DNA from: Immundisolibacter cernigliae | GTDB taxonomy: Bacteria > Pseudomonadota > Gammaproteobacteria > Immundisolibacterales > Immundisolibacteraceae | Length of the DNA stretch: 64,000 bases | Assembly (NCBI RefSeq): GCF_001697225.1 | Contig: NZ_CP014671.1 | Coordinates: 2,790,001-2,854,000, forward strand | Direction of reading: 5' to 3' | Shown: one piece after another, positions 43,667-54,556 of the stretch | Layout of the letters: every line of letters begins with the position of its first letter | Position numbering within the stretch: position 1 is the first letter of the stretch | Notes under the pieces: generated by a model | Databases searched by the model: none | What the model was told of the DNA's origin: nothing | What the model saw: only the letters and a program-made list of their open reading frames with translations | Translations under genes and position numbers: made by a program

Positions 43667-43858
43667 CAATCTCCCGCTGCAATGCTGGGCGCGCGGTCCG
43701 ACGATCGGGTGCGCAGCCGCTCCTTGCGGCATCGTATCTTGACCGGCACGCATGGGCCGCTGCGCCAGCACGGTGGATCGACATTGACCACCGTGCGAGC
43801 GGCGATCGGCACCAACACGTACAGCCACCGCCCCCCCCACGGCGGCAGCAGGCCGGGC

Positions 43859-44272
43859 TCAGCGGTGGTACTCGCCCGCCCGCTCCGGCTGGTAGACCAC
43901 CTCCTCAATGCGCACCTTCAGCATGCCGCCGCCCGGGCTCGGCCACTCGATCTCGTCGCCCTGGGCAAGCCCCAGCAGCGCGCTGCCCACCGGAGCGAGG
44001 ATGGAGATCTTCTCCCCGCTGGCGTCCAGACCCTTCGGGTAGACCAGCGTCAGGCGGAACTCCTCGTTGGAGGAGGACACCCGGAAGCGGACCGTGGAGT
44101 TCATGGTGACCACGTCGGGCGGCAGCTCCTTCGGGTCCACGATCTGCGCCCGGTCGAGCTCGGCCCGCAGGGCCGCCTTGCCGGGAAAACCATCCGCCGG
44201 CAGGGACTCGAGCAGCCGGTCCAGGCGCTCGTAGTCCTGTTCCGAGACGATGATCTTGGGTTTGCTGTTCAC
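43859..44272 (-). CDS. rnk: Nucleoside diphosphate kinase regulator Rnk (GreA/B-like)
   Basis: This 137-residue protein has an N-terminal helix ('YERLDRLLESLP') and a GreA/GreB C-terminal domain ('VTMNSTVRF', 'LAPVGSALLGLAQGDEIEWP'). Rnk binds RNA polymerase near the secondary channel. GTG 44272 is chosen as start: AGGAG lies seven bases upstream and the N-terminus then matches the family length. An ATG between them is out of frame. Confidence 0.9.
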   Translation of the reverse strand: MNSKPKIIVSEQDYERLDRLLESLPADGFPGKAALRAELDRAQIVDPKELPPDVVTMNSTVRFRVSSSNEEFRLTLVYPKGLDASGEKISILAPVGSALLGLAQGDEIEWPSPGGGMLKVRIEEVVYQPERAGEYHR

Positions 44273-44439
44273 GTCATTACTCCTAATCAGGCCCGTCGGA
44301 CCATCCGGCGGGCGATGCGACACGCCCGTCCGGCCGGACGGGTCTACTGCCGTTCGCCGCGCAGCTCGCGGTGGCGAAAGCAGGTGGTGAGGTGGTCGTT
44401 CACCAGGCCTACGAACTCCAGGTAGGCATGGCAGATGGT

Positions 44440-44607
44440 GGAACCCGCGAAATTGGAGCGGGGCTTCTTCGAGGTCTTGGGCGTTACAGCTACCAGCAGA
44501 TCGGCGCGCACTTGGCGCTTCACCACGGTTGTGAAGGTGGTGCGGAGAGCGAAGGGGAGGGTGTTACCGCATAGTCTAAATGCTAGACCTGACCCCGGTT
44601 TTTGCGT
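44440..44607 (+). pseudogene. Probable transposase C-terminal remnant (RAYT/IS200-like)
   Basis: Across a one-base shift near 44524 the plus strand reads 'YSYQQIGAHLALHH' then 'TTVVKVVRRAKG', resembling the C-terminal helix-turn-helix of long REP-associated transposases. It ends near TAGACCTGACCCC, a sequence often found next to these genes. It abuts the decayed substrate-binding gene and probably truncated it. The call rests on a short match. Confidence 0.35.
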
Positions 44608-44992
44608 GATGTCGGTTCGGGCAGCCTGCGTCACGATCACGCCGGCCATCTGGGTAGTGCTCTGACCGGCCGCCTGCCGGACCACGGTGGCCAGCACTCC
44701 GCCGAGGCTGTGCTGACTGCGTAACAGCAGAAACGAGCCGGGGTTGGTCAGCACCAGGTCGAGGCGATTGTCGGCAACCGCGTCGGTCAGCTGCTCGTGG
44801 TCCAGAACTTCCAGCCGCACCGGCGTGCCATGCAGCTACGCCGACAGGTACTCCATGAGCGGGCGATAGCGGGCCTCGACGACTTCGCCCGGCTGCTCCG
44901 CCAGGACACCGAAGGTGAGGCCTTGCGCCGCCTGGGTGGTCCCGGCAGTCAGCAGCAAGGCGATGCCGAGGCGCCTGGCCGGGCGCGCTCAT
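44607..44992 (-). pseudogene. PhnD-like periplasmic substrate-binding domain, decayed
   Basis: The original ATG (44992) overlaps the stop of the upstream gene. After an early frameshift, the frame reads a signal peptide-like 'LGIALLLTAGTTQAAQ', then 'LTFGVLAEQPGEVVEARYRP', a TAG in place of a sense codon after 'LMEYLSA', and 'VRLEVLDHEQLTDAVADNRL' with 'DLVLTNPGSFLLLR'. This matches the phosphonate-binding-like sensor domains. Homology stops near 44607 at a transposase remnant. Such domains often head sensor kinases; here the rest is lost. Confidence 0.7.
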
Positions 44993-45957
44993 GGTCCGCG
45001 CGCCTCCTGCAGCGGCAGGTAGTCGGCACTGAACAGGCCCTCCAGCGGGTCCGGCCGGGGCAGCATGCGGCGTTCGATCATCAGCGCATGCAGCTGTTGC
45101 ACGGCAGCGTCGAAGCGCGATCCGGGCGTTAGCGCATAGCGGTTGCCGGCCAGCCAGGGCTGGACGATGCCGTCCAGGGCGCGCAGCACCTCGTCGCCGG
45201 AGATGCCGTGGTAGGCGGCGATGCGGTGCGCCGCGTCCTGGCGGTTCTGCCGGATGTAGTCCAGCGCCCGAAAATGCGCTGCCAGCAGTTCGCGCAGCAC
45301 GCTCTTGTGTCCCGCCAGCCGGTCGCTGCGAACCGCCAGCACGTCGAAGATGGTCTCGGGCATCTGCCGGCTGTCGAACAGCTGCACCGCCCCTTCGCGC
45401 AGCAACTGCGCCGCTATCGGCTCGTAAGTCACCACGGCATCGACCTGGCCGCTGCGCCAGGCCGCAATCTGTCCGGGCGGACTCAGTTCCACCAGCGTGA
45501 CCGACTCTGCGGTCAGCCCGGCCCGTTGCAGCACTTCGCGCAGCACAAGACTGCCTACGGCAGTCGGTTCGTAGGCAATGCGTCGGCCGGCCAGGTCGGC
45601 CAGGCGGCTTATCGGCGGGCGCGCCAACAGCACATCCGCCCCGGCCGAGCTGTCGAACACCAGCACCACCGTCAGTGGCACTCCCTGGGCACGGGCCTGC
45701 AGAACCTCATCCAGGGTCAAGGCTGCCGCATCGAGGGTGCCAGCCCGCAGGGCGGACAGGGAATTGCCGGCGCTGGTGTGCTCGCTCAGGCTGACGGCAG
45801 GCGGCAACCAGCCCAGATCGCGCGCCAGGCGCAACGACTCGTAGCCGACCCAGGAGTGCGTGCCGACGCGCAGCGGCTGTCCAGGGTTACAGGCGGCCAG
45901 GCACAGCGACAGGCCGAGCAGGGCGAGGGCGCGCGTGAACAGGGGGAGTATTCGCAT
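44989..45957 (-). CDS. ABC-type substrate-binding lipoprotein (SsuA/TauA/THI5-like)
   Basis: The 322-residue protein has a lipoprotein signal ending 'LSLCLAACNPG' and the NMT1/THI5-like fold: 'RVGTHSWVGYESLRLARDLG', 'SLSALRAGTLDAAALTLDEV' and 'QVDAVVTYEPIAAQLL'. Relatives bind sulfonates, nitrate, taurine or pyrimidines. No permease or ATPase genes are adjacent; instead a PhnD-like domain followed (now a pseudogene), so this may have been a ligand-sensing pair rather than a transporter. Confidence 0.82.
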   Translation of the reverse strand: MRILPLFTRALALLGLSLCLAACNPGQPLRVGTHSWVGYESLRLARDLGWLPPAVSLSEHTSAGNSLSALRAGTLDAAALTLDEVLQARAQGVPLTVVLVFDSSAGADVLLARPPISRLADLAGRRIAYEPTAVGSLVLREVLQRAGLTAESVTLVELSPPGQIAAWRSGQVDAVVTYEPIAAQLLREGAVQLFDSRQMPETIFDVLAVRSDRLAGHKSVLRELLAAHFRALDYIRQNRQDAAHRIAAYHGISGDEVLRALDGIVQPWLAGNRYALTPGSRFDAAVQQLHALMIERRMLPRPDPLEGLFSADYLPLQEARGP

Positions 45958-46129
45958 CGTGGCCTGCGTGTTCTTGATCCGGACCCTTGTCGGCCCGCTG
46001 GCGCATGACTTGAACCGCGTTTGGCGGCTCGCCGCGGGGCGCCGGCGCAGCCGGTCGGTCAACACATACCCGGCCGATGCGCGCAGCGCCTGCCTGTGGT
46101 GTGGAAAGGCCGAATACTTCGGCGCTTCG

Positions 46130-47269
46130 CTACGCCTCGCGGACCACCATCTGCTCCATCAGCGCGCGGATTTCGTCCGGAATGCGCACTTCGGTCAGGT
46201 CGAGCTTGCCGTGGATCAGATCCGCGTGGAAGCACTTGCTGACCGGCGGCAGGTGACTTGCGATCTGGCGCCATTGTTTACCCTCGTCCTCGGTCAGCCA
46301 GACCTCGCCGTCGGTGTTGCCGATGAACACGCGGCAGGCGTCGCCCAACGCTTCGAGGCTCATGGCCTCGACCGAGGGCTTGAACTCGTCCGGCAGGCCG
46401 CCGCGCGCGTATTGCCAGCTGTCGCCGCCGTCGTGGGAGCGGGCGATGCTGACGTTGGCGCTGCCCTTGACCCAGGTGTCCGGCGTGGCGAAGGCGCCGC
46501 TGACGAACATCGTCTCCGGCCGCCGCGGGTGGTAGACCAGCGGGTCCGCGTAGCCGATTTTCTGCGTCTGTTCCTTCATCTCGAACCAGGTCTTGCCGCC
46601 GTCGTCACTGCGGTTGAAGAAAAAGCCGTTGGCCAGGAACAGCCGCCCCGGCCGGGTCGGGTGCAGCAGCACGCGGTGGGCGTCGTTGGGCATGCCGGCG
46701 GTGTGTTCGGTCCAGGTTTTGCCGGCATCCGGGCTGCTGTATAGGCCGCCCTGTTCCACGCAGACGTAGATCAGGTCCGGGTTTTGCGGGTGGATGGCGA
46801 TCTGCTTGATGTGGGCGATGAACGGCGGCGCCGGGAACATCCAGCCGTCACGGCCGGTGGTGGCCTCAAGGCCGGTCAGGCGCTGCCAGGACTGGCCAAA
46901 ATCCCGGCTCTCGAACAGTGCCGCAGGTTCCGTGCCGGCATACAAACGTACCGAGCCATCCGGGCGGCGCACGCTGGCCATGCTGAACACGTTGCTATGT
47001 TCCAGGCCCTGGCTGGCGGGTTGCCAGTGGCGTCCGTCGGGGCTTACGAACACGCCGGCGTCGTGGGTGCCGGCGTAGTAGTTGCCGCTGACCGGCTCGC
47101 CGATCAGGGCGCACACGTGGTGGTCGGCAAGACCCCGGCCGGCCTCGCGCCAGCCGGCGGCGGTTTCTTCAAGCTCGACAACGCCGCCCTGGGTGCCGAC
47201 CAGCAAGCGTCCGGCCGCGATGGGCGAGTCGTAAACGGCGCTGCCGCCGGGGGAAAGGCACGGGTACAT
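46130..47269 (-). CDS. BNR/sortilin-like beta-propeller protein
   Basis: This 379-residue protein has repeated Asp-box motifs ('SPDGRHWQP', 'SRDFGQSWQRL', 'SSPDAGKTWTEH', 'SDDGGKTWFEM', 'SHDGGDSWQYA', 'TEDEGKQWRQI'), the signature of BNR/exo-sialidase and VPS10-type propellers. No signal peptide is seen from ATG 47269, which has GAGGAG upstream. Enzymes of this shape include sialidases and photosystem-assembly factors, but no catalytic set is recognised here. It diverges from the large secreted protein at 47484. Confidence 0.8.
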   Translation of the reverse strand: MYPCLSPGGSAVYDSPIAAGRLLVGTQGGVVELEETAAGWREAGRGLADHHVCALIGEPVSGNYYAGTHDAGVFVSPDGRHWQPASQGLEHSNVFSMASVRRPDGSVRLYAGTEPAALFESRDFGQSWQRLTGLEATTGRDGWMFPAPPFIAHIKQIAIHPQNPDLIYVCVEQGGLYSSPDAGKTWTEHTAGMPNDAHRVLLHPTRPGRLFLANGFFFNRSDDGGKTWFEMKEQTQKIGYADPLVYHPRRPETMFVSGAFATPDTWVKGSANVSIARSHDGGDSWQYARGGLPDEFKPSVEAMSLEALGDACRVFIGNTDGEVWLTEDEGKQWRQIASHLPPVSKCFHADLIHGKLDLTEVRIPDEIRALMEQMVVREA

Positions 47270-47483
47270 GGTGTCGCTCCTCTTGGTCGTGGTTTGTGCT
47301 GCATCGATCCGTCGTTCGGTGCGGGCTAGCTTAATCCAGCGTCGGCGTGGGCAACCGCCACGCTGCACTGTGCGCCTGAGGCGCTGCGTCCGGCCGGTGT
47401 CACGTCGGCGAAATATTCCCTTTTTAGGGTGCGCTGCCCCTGCGCGATGGTGCGTGCGGTCGAGCCCTGCCGGAGTGATAAGC

Positions 47484-50264
47484 GTGAAAATTCGAAAAAG
47501 TTCCGTTTTTGGCATCTGCATGCCCTTGTTGGTCGCCGCCGCGGGGGCGCAGGCGCTGTCGCTGGAGCCGCTCGGTCGCTATGACACCGGCCTGATTCAG
47601 GCCGGCCAGGGCACCGCCGGTGAGACCGCCGCGCTGCGCGGCGACCGGCTGTACGTGACCAACGCCGATGACGTGTCGCTGGACATCGTGGACGTGTCGA
47701 ACCCGGCCCAGCCGTACCTGCTGCGTCGGGTGCCACTGGCGGCGTACGGCGGCAGCGTCACCAGCGTCGCCGTGTCCTCCAAGAACCTGATCGCCGTGGC
47801 GGTCGCGGCGGTCACAAAAACCGATCCGGGCAGCGTGGTGTTCCTGACCCCGGCCGGGCAGGTGATCCGCACCGCCACCGTCGGCGCGTTGCCGGACATG
47901 GTGACTTTCACGCCGGACGGGAAAAGGTTGCTGGTGGCCAACGAAGGCGAGCCGGACTGCTACGGCGCCGGCTGCACCGACCCCGAGGGCACGGTGAGCA
48001 TCATCCGCGTGGTGCCGATGCTGCCGCAGCTGCCGGTGCAGACGGTGGACTTCGGCGGCGTTGCCATGCCCGACGGTGTGCGCATTTTCGGCCCCGGCGC
48101 GACGCCGGCGCAGGATGTCGAGCCCGAATACATCACCATCGATCCGACCGGCGCCAGGGCCTTCGTGACCCTGCAGGAGAACAACGCCATCGCCGAGATC
48201 GACATCCGCACCGCCCGGGTCACGGGCATTCGTGCCCTGGGCTTCAAGGACTTCGACCCGGCCCCCGTGGTGGAAAGCTTCGAGGTGACCGGCCTGCCCG
48301 GCATCGGTGCTACCGCCGCCGGCCAGGCCTTGTCGCTGGGTGGCTTCTCGGGCTTGTTCTACGAGGGCAAGACCGACGACGGCAAGCTCAAGTTCGTCAC
48401 CCACACCGACCGCGGCCCCAACGGCGAGCCGACCGGCTCCCTGCGCCCGTTCCTGCTGCCCGATTTCAGCCCGCGCATCGTGCGCCTGGAGCTGGACCGG
48501 ACCACCGGGCAGGTAGAGGTCACTGGGCAGGTGGCGCTGCGCCTGCCGGACGGCAGCGCGCTCACCGGCCTGCCTAACACGGCCATTGCCGGTGCCACTG
48601 CCAGCACGCCCTACAACGACGAGGTGCCGGTCGATCTGCACGGCAACGTGCTGTCGACCGATCCGCTGGGGGCGGACCTGGAAGGCGTCGTGGTCGATGC
48701 CAATGGCCATTTCTGGATGGCCGACGAGTACCGTCCGGCGATCTATCACTTCGATCGGGAGGGTCTGCTGATCGAACGCCTGGTGCCGATCGGCACCGCC
48801 GCGGCGGCCGGGGCCCCGGCCGACACCTTCGGCACCGAGGTGCTGCCCGCGGTGCTCGCCCAGCGGCGCCAGAACCGCGGCTTCGAAGCCATCGCCGTGC
48901 AGGACGGCAAGGTCTACGCCTTCGTGCAGAGCCCGCTGCGCAATCCGGCCACGCTTGCCAACGGCGCGCTCAACGCCATGCGCAACATCCGCGTGGTGGA
49001 GTTCGATCCGGCCACGCAGGCGACGCGCCAGTTCATGTACGTGATGGACAACCCGGCGCCGCTGAACGCCGATGACAGCATCGCCGACAAGATCGGCGAT
49101 GCTGTGGCCATGCCCGGCGGCGGCTTCCTGGTGGTCGAGCGCGACGATGATGCGGTGCCGGCTGACCCGGCGGCGCAGATCACCAAGAAGGTCTACGCCT
49201 TCAGCCTGACCGGCGCCACCGACATCACCGACAAGGACGTGCTCTACGACCTGGACCAGATGAGCACCAGCGAGCTGGCCGCCGTCGGCGTGACGCCGCT
49301 GGCCAAGGTGCTGCATGTGGACCTGGCCAGCGCCGGCTACGACACGGTGCAGAAGGTCGAAGGGCTGGCGTACATCGACGCCAACACCCTGGCGGTCATC
49401 AACGACAACGATTTCGGCGTGGCCGGTATCAGCATCGACACTGCCACCGGCACCTTCGTACTGTTGCCCGATTACCAGCCGGAGCCGACGCTGTTGGGCA
49501 TCGTCAGCACCTCCGGTCTGGACGCGTCCGACCGCGACAATCTGGTCAACATCCGCAACTGGCCGGTGTACGGCATGTACCAGCCGGACGCCGTCGCCAG
49601 TTTCACGGCCGGCGACCGGACGTATCTGATCACCGCCAACGAGGGCGATGCCCGCGACTACGACGGCTTCGCCGAAGAAGTGCGCGCCCGCAGCGTGCGC
49701 AGCAGCTATCCGGCGGCCATCCAGCCGGTGCTGAACGACAACCTGCAGCTGGGGCGGCTGACGGTCACCCGTGCGCCGCCGGGTGGCGACTATTCGCGGC
49801 CCTACGTGTTCGGCACGCGTTCGTTCTCCATCTGGGATGCTGCCAGCGGGGATCAGGTGTGGGATTCCGGCGCCGAGCTTGAAGCGCGCACCGCGGCGGC
49901 CGTCCCGCGCAACTTCAACAGCAACAACGACGAGAACACCTTCGACGACCGGTCCGACAACAAGGGGCCGGAGCCGGAAGGGGTGGCGGTGGGCACGGTG
50001 GCCGGCCGCAGCTATGCCTTTGTTGGCCTGGAGCGCATCGGCGGCGTGATGGTCTACGACGTCACCGATCCGGCGGCGCCGGACTTCGTGGATTACGTCA
50101 ACCCGCGCAGCTTCGATGGTGAGGCGGTCGGTCCGGACAGCGGGCCGGAGGTGGTGCGCTTCATCGAAGCCAAGGACAGCCCCACCGGCACGCCCATGCT
50201 GGTGGTCGCCAACGAGATCACCGGCACCGTGAGCCTGTGGCGTCTGACGCCATCGGCCCCGTAG
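47484..50264 (+). CDS. Large secreted choice-of-anchor/phytase-esterase-like protein
   Basis: The 926-residue precursor starts at GTG 47484 (GGAG nearby) with a signal peptide ('SSVFGICMPLLVAAAGAQA'). An N-terminal beta-propeller-like region (about 25-270, 'LYVTNADDVSLDIVDVSNP') and a matching C-terminal region (about 640-926, 'LITANEGDARDYDGFAEE') resemble the choice-of-anchor I family. Between them lies an 'esterase-like activity of phytase' domain ('THTDRGPNGEPTG', 'DLEGVVVDANGHFWMADEYRP', 'NRGFEAIAVQDGKVYA'), so one domain is nested in another. It probably releases phosphate from organic phosphates outside the cell. Confidence 0.8.
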   Translation: MKIRKSSVFGICMPLLVAAAGAQALSLEPLGRYDTGLIQAGQGTAGETAALRGDRLYVTNADDVSLDIVDVSNPAQPYLLRRVPLAAYGGSVTSVAVSSKNLIAVAVAAVTKTDPGSVVFLTPAGQVIRTATVGALPDMVTFTPDGKRLLVANEGEPDCYGAGCTDPEGTVSIIRVVPMLPQLPVQTVDFGGVAMPDGVRIFGPGATPAQDVEPEYITIDPTGARAFVTLQENNAIAEIDIRTARVTGIRALGFKDFDPAPVVESFEVTGLPGIGATAAGQALSLGGFSGLFYEGKTDDGKLKFVTHTDRGPNGEPTGSLRPFLLPDFSPRIVRLELDRTTGQVEVTGQVALRLPDGSALTGLPNTAIAGATASTPYNDEVPVDLHGNVLSTDPLGADLEGVVVDANGHFWMADEYRPAIYHFDREGLLIERLVPIGTAAAAGAPADTFGTEVLPAVLAQRRQNRGFEAIAVQDGKVYAFVQSPLRNPATLANGALNAMRNIRVVEFDPATQATRQFMYVMDNPAPLNADDSIADKIGDAVAMPGGGFLVVERDDDAVPADPAAQITKKVYAFSLTGATDITDKDVLYDLDQMSTSELAAVGVTPLAKVLHVDLASAGYDTVQKVEGLAYIDANTLAVINDNDFGVAGISIDTATGTFVLLPDYQPEPTLLGIVSTSGLDASDRDNLVNIRNWPVYGMYQPDAVASFTAGDRTYLITANEGDARDYDGFAEEVRARSVRSSYPAAIQPVLNDNLQLGRLTVTRAPPGGDYSRPYVFGTRSFSIWDAASGDQVWDSGAELEARTAAAVPRNFNSNNDENTFDDRSDNKGPEPEGVAVGTVAGRSYAFVGLERIGGVMVYDVTDPAAPDFVDYVNPRSFDGEAVGPDSGPEVVRFIEAKDSPTGTPMLVVANEITGTVSLWRLTPSAP

Positions 50265-50476
50265 GGAAGCTGAATAAATCCATCCCGGATTTCTCAGCGC
50301 CCGCTAACGAAAAACCTTGTGGGAGCGCAGCTTTGCTGCGCGATGATCGCCCGGCGCAGCCGGGCTCCCACAGAAATCGTAGCCTGGATGGAGTGCAGCG
50401 GAATCCGGGACCCCCATCACTCCCCGAAGGAAATCCCGGATTCCGCTGTGCTGCATCCGGGCTACACGCTGCGCGC
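50265..50476. repeat. Gap with repeat families D, B and E in series
   Basis: Family D at 50270-50304 is followed by a family B pair (50321-50374) and family E at 50390-50420 with an inverse copy ending near 50464 (CCCGGATTCCGCTG...). The same D-B association recurs at 63421-63525. No gene is supported. Confidence 0.75.
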
Positions 50477-53400
50477 TCAGGCGGGCTGCGCGTCCGCCTC
50501 GGCGCCACCGGCGGGTGTGCTGATCCGTGCGCTGCGCAGCATGGCCAGTGCTTCCTGCGCCGCGTATTGCTCGCCCGCGAAGCGCTCCACGAAGCGGCCG
50601 CCGCGCAGCTCGCCGCGCGCCTCCAGCCGGCGGTAGACATACAGCAGTTCGCGCCACGGTGGCGCGCAGTTCTCGGCCTCCAGCGCGGCACGAAACACGA
50701 TGCCGTGGCGCAGCAGCAGGGTGTGCGCGACGTGCTCGATGGCCGCATCGCGGGTCCTGGAGTCGGCATCGGCGAGCGTGGGCAGCAGCGACCAGCGTCC
50801 GGCGGCACCCACGCCGCTGACGCGCGGCCGCGGGCTGCGGTAACGGCGCGGGGCGAAGCTCGGCCGCTGGCTGGCCGGGGCGATCAGCGTGCGCAGGCCC
50901 GAGAAACTGTCCGACGTGACCAGGCCGAGCGCCACCAGCTCGGCCAGAGCCGATTCCACCTGCGTGCGCAGCAGGCCGGTGGCCGCGACCAGTTCGGCAA
51001 AAAACGAGGCGCCCAATTCCGCCAGGGCATCGCGCACCCGGCCGGCGGGCGAGGACAGTTCGGCCGCCACCGGCGGCGTCGGTGCCAGCACGCGCCAGAA
51101 CGCCAGATGCTCGCGCGGCAGCAGCACGATCGGCGTGCTGCGCACCGGCGTCACGGCGCGCGGCCGGTCGCGGGACAGGCGCGGCGGCAGCAGGCGCAGC
51201 CAGGCCACGCGGCCCTCGGCGCACAGTTGATCCAGCCAGAACGGCAGATAGCCGCTCATGCGCGCAGGCAGGATCTGGCCCTCCCAGGCCGCCGCTGGCT
51301 GGGACAGGCCCTCCAGTTGTTCGATGAGGGCGTACAGCGCCTCCGGGCCCTCGACCGGTTCGTCCAGACCCTGCCAACGGCGCAGGAAACGTCCGTATTC
51401 AGCCTCGCTGACCGGCGCGATTTCGCGTCGGCGCCGATCCAGGCTGTAACGGTGGATGCGCGCCAGCAGGCCGCGCTCGCACCATTCCTCCTCGTGGGTG
51501 CCCGGCGTGTAGCGCCCGCGCAGGACGAAGCCTTCGCCTTCGAGCGCCAGCAGCGCCGCTTCAATGGTCGCCGGCGGCAGGCCCAGCGGCGCCGCAAGCT
51601 GCGGCGCGGTCACCGGGCCCAAGCCCTCGAGCCGGCCGCGCAGCAGCTCGCGCAGGGCATCTTCGGCGGGCGGAGGCGGGCCGTCGGCAATCGCGGCGAT
51701 CGGCGGATTGGCCACGCCATCGGGCCGCACGGCGCGGGCTTCCGCCAGGCGTTCGGCGGCCACCCACAGGGTGCCATCCAGGCAGGTGGCGCGCCCGTCC
51801 AGAGCCAGCGCGGCCAGCCCATCCGGCCAGCCGATCTCGCGCGCCGCCTCGCCGCTGGTCACGAAACCGAGCAACAGCAGGGCATCGTGCAGCTCGTCCG
51901 TGCCGCGGGCCTGTGGCCAGGCTTCGGCGCGTACCCGGTCGATGGCGTCCTGCTGCAGCACGCCCAGCGTGGCGGCAGTGGCCATGTCGGCCGGCGCCGG
52001 GCGCACGGCCAGCGTGCGCCGCTCCTCGGCCGGCACATCGTCCAGGAACGCATACGGCCGGGCGCTTAGGATTTCTTCCGCCAGCGGCGAGGGGGCAGTC
52101 AGGTCGCGCGTCAGGATGCGGACGGTGCCCGCCTCGATGCCGGCCAGCACGGCCAGAAACCCGTCCACGTCCATGGACTCGGTCAGGCAGTCGGTAATCG
52201 CCTGGCGCACCAGCGGGTGGTCCGGCACGCTGCGCTCGGCGTTGAGGTTCTCGGCGCAGGCGATCTGGTCCGGGAACACCGCCGCGACCAGATCCTGGGC
52301 ATCGCTCCGCTGCCACTGTGGCGGCGTGCGCCGGCCGGCCCGCTGGCGCAGGATGGCCAGCGCCGCGGTCGCCACCCAACGCCAGCGGGCCTCGAACAGC
52401 GGCGCGGCGATCACGGCCTGGATCAGCACCTCACGCGCCGTGGCGCTGTGCAGATAGCCGGCCGGCTCGTGCAGCGGAAAGCTGTGCACGCTGCCCAGCG
52501 AGATGACGATGCTGTCCTCCAGCGCCGCTGCCTGCAGCTCGAAGTTGAAGCGCCGGCAAAAGCGCTTGCGCAGCGCCAGGCCCCAGGCCTTGTTGATGCG
52601 CGAGCCAAACGGCGCATGGATGACCAGATGCTGGTCGCCGGTTTCGTCGAAAAAGCGCTCGAAGATCACCGTGTCCTGCGTCGGCAGCGTGCCGAGCGCC
52701 GCCCGGGCGGCGGCCAGATACTCGATCAACTGGCGCGCCGCGGCGGGTGGCACCGGCAGCTGCGCTTCGAGCCGGGCCTGCGCCAGCGGCATGCCGCCTT
52801 CGTCCAGCCATGTCGAGACGTCCGCCCGCAGGCGCGACACGGCGCCGGACAGCTCCAGCGTGCGGCCGGGCGCCTCGCCGAACCAGAACGGGATGTTCGG
52901 TGGCTGGCCGTGCGCGTCCTGGACGAACAGGCGCCCGGTTTCCACTTTGAGGATGCGGTACGAGGTGTTGCCCAGCTGAAAGATGTCGCCGGGCAGGCTC
53001 TCGAAGGCGAAATCCTCGTTCACGCTGCCGATGCGCAGCGCCTCGGGCGTCAGCAGCACGTCGCAGTCGAACTGGTCCGGAATCACGCCGCCGGAGGTCA
53101 CTGCCGCCAGCGCCGCGCCGCGCCGGGCGCGCAGCCGGCCGTGCACGCCATCGCGGTGCAGCCAGGCGCCGCGCCGGCCACGGCGGGTGGTGTAGCCCTC
53201 GGCCAGCATTTTCACCACGGCGGTGAAATCGGCCGGATCGAGCTGCCGGTAGGGGGCGGCGGCGTGAAACGCATCGAACAGCGCCCGCTCGTCCCACTCG
53301 CGGGCCGACACCTCGGCCACGATCTGCTGCGCCAGCACGTCGAGCGGCGCCTGCGGCATGACGATGGCGTCGAGCTCGCCGCGCCGCACCGCGTCCAGCA

Positions 53401-54556
53401 GCGCCGCGCATTCCACGAGATCGTCGCGCGACAGCGGAAACAGTCGCCCCTTGGGCAGGCCGCCGACGGCGTGGCCGGAGCGCCCAACGCGCTGCAAAAA
53501 GGTGGCGATGGACTTCGGCGAGCCGAGCTGGCAGACCAGGTCCACGTCGCCGATGTCGATGCCCAGCTCCAGCGATGCGGTGCACACCAGCGCCTTCAGT
53601 TGCCCGGCCTTCAGGCGCTGCTCGGCATCCAGCCGGTGGCGGCGGGCCAGGCTGCCGTGGTGCGAGGTCACGAATTCTTCGCCCAGGCGCTCGGCCAGAT
53701 GCCGCGCCGCGCGCTCGGCCAGGCGGCGGGTGTTCACGAACACCAGCGTCGTGCTGTGTTCGGCCACCAGGGCCGCCAGGCGGTCGTAGACCTCGGTCCA
53801 GACCTCGTTCGCCATCACCGCCGTCAGCGGTGAGTCCGTGACCTCGATGGCCAGATCCCGCTCGCGCCCGTGGCCGGTGTCGATCACCGTGCAGGTGCCG
53901 CCGGCGCCGACCAGATAGTCCGCAATCCGCCCGATCGGCTTTTGCGTGGCCGACAGGCCGACGCGCTGCGGCGGTCGATCAGTCAGCGCCGACAGACGTT
54001 CGAGCGACAGCATCAGGTGCGCGCCGCGTTTGTTCGCCGCCAGCGCGTGAATCTCGTCCACGATCACCGTGCGCACGCCGCCCAGCATGGCGCGGCCGGA
54101 CTTGGACGTCAGCAGGATGTACAGCGACTCGGGCGTCGTGACCAGGATGTGCGGCACCTGCCGGCGCTGGCGCACCCGCTCGGCCTGCGGCGTGTCGCCG
54201 GTGCGCATGCCCGTGCGGATGGCCACATCCGGCAGGCCGTGCAGCAACAGTTGGTCGCGAATGCCGGCCAGCGGGGCTTCCAGATTGCGCTGGATGTCCG
54301 CCGACAGCGCCCGCAGCGGCGACACGTACAGTACCTGCACCGCGTCCGGCAGCGGACCGGCCAGTCCGGCGCGAACCAGATCGTCGATGGCGGTCAGAAA
54401 CGCCGCCAGCGTCTTGCCGCTGCCGGTGGGCGCCGCCAGCAGCGTGTGCCGTCCGGCGCGGATGGCCGGCCAGGCCCCATCCTGAGCCGGTGTGGGCGCG
54501 GAAAACGCCTGTCCGAACCAGGCGGCGACGGCGGGATGAAAATCGGCCAAGGGCAT
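50477..54556 (-). CDS. lhr: Lhr-type ATP-dependent helicase, long form
   Basis: This 1359-residue SF2 helicase has N-terminal motifs '[17 protein letters not shown]' (residues 41-57), '[14 protein letters not shown]', '[19 protein letters not shown]' and '[12 protein letters not shown]', followed by the Lhr-specific winged-helix region and the long C-terminal extension with HTH domains. Lhr is a 3'-5' helicase linked to DNA damage responses. ATG 54556 is the start that leaves the helicase domain complete. The divergent PPK2 gene begins 159 bases away. Confidence 0.92.
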   Translation of the reverse strand: MPLADFHPAVAAWFGQAFSAPTPAQDGAWPAIRAGRHTLLAAPTGSGKTLAAFLTAIDDLVRAGLAGPLPDAVQVLYVSPLRALSADIQRNLEAPLAGIRDQLLLHGLPDVAIRTGMRTGDTPQAERVRQRRQVPHILVTTPESLYILLTSKSGRAMLGGVRTVIVDEIHALAANKRGAHLMLSLERLSALTDRPPQRVGLSATQKPIGRIADYLVGAGGTCTVIDTGHGRERDLAIEVTDSPLTAVMANEVWTEVYDRLAALVAEHSTTLVFVNTRRLAERAARHLAERLGEEFVTSHHGSLARRHRLDAEQRLKAGQLKALVCTASLELGIDIGDVDLVCQLGSPKSIATFLQRVGRSGHAVGGLPKGRLFPLSRDDLVECAALLDAVRRGELDAIVMPQAPLDVLAQQIVAEVSAREWDERALFDAFHAAAPYRQLDPADFTAVVKMLAEGYTTRRGRRGAWLHRDGVHGRLRARRGAALAAVTSGGVIPDQFDCDVLLTPEALRIGSVNEDFAFESLPGDIFQLGNTSYRILKVETGRLFVQDAHGQPPNIPFWFGEAPGRTLELSGAVSRLRADVSTWLDEGGMPLAQARLEAQLPVPPAAARQLIEYLAAARAALGTLPTQDTVIFERFFDETGDQHLVIHAPFGSRINKAWGLALRKRFCRRFNFELQAAALEDSIVISLGSVHSFPLHEPAGYLHSATAREVLIQAVIAAPLFEARWRWVATAALAILRQRAGRRTPPQWQRSDAQDLVAAVFPDQIACAENLNAERSVPDHPLVRQAITDCLTESMDVDGFLAVLAGIEAGTVRILTRDLTAPSPLAEEILSARPYAFLDDVPAEERRTLAVRPAPADMATAATLGVLQQDAIDRVRAEAWPQARGTDELHDALLLLGFVTSGEAAREIGWPDGLAALALDGRATCLDGTLWVAAERLAEARAVRPDGVANPPIAAIADGPPPPAEDALRELLRGRLEGLGPVTAPQLAAPLGLPPATIEAALLALEGEGFVLRGRYTPGTHEEEWCERGLLARIHRYSLDRRRREIAPVSEAEYGRFLRRWQGLDEPVEGPEALYALIEQLEGLSQPAAAWEGQILPARMSGYLPFWLDQLCAEGRVAWLRLLPPRLSRDRPRAVTPVRSTPIVLLPREHLAFWRVLAPTPPVAAELSSPAGRVRDALAELGASFFAELVAATGLLRTQVESALAELVALGLVTSDSFSGLRTLIAPASQRPSFAPRRYRSPRPRVSGVGAAGRWSLLPTLADADSRTRDAAIEHVAHTLLLRHGIVFRAALEAENCAPPWRELLYVYRRLEARGELRGGRFVERFAGEQYAAQEALAMLRSARISTPAGGAEADAQPA

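Noticed and set aside
41867-44425. 852-codon plus-strand frame opposite the Kef antiporter and rnk
   Set aside because: The opposite strand has clear membrane helices and a TrkA-N domain; the plus-strand product is a Gln/Arg/His-rich shadow.
44576-44992. 138-codon minus-strand frame starting at the ATGA overlap as a real gene
   Set aside because: It is the original start codon followed by the wrong frame after an early indel; the recognisable PhnD-like sequence lies in another frame.
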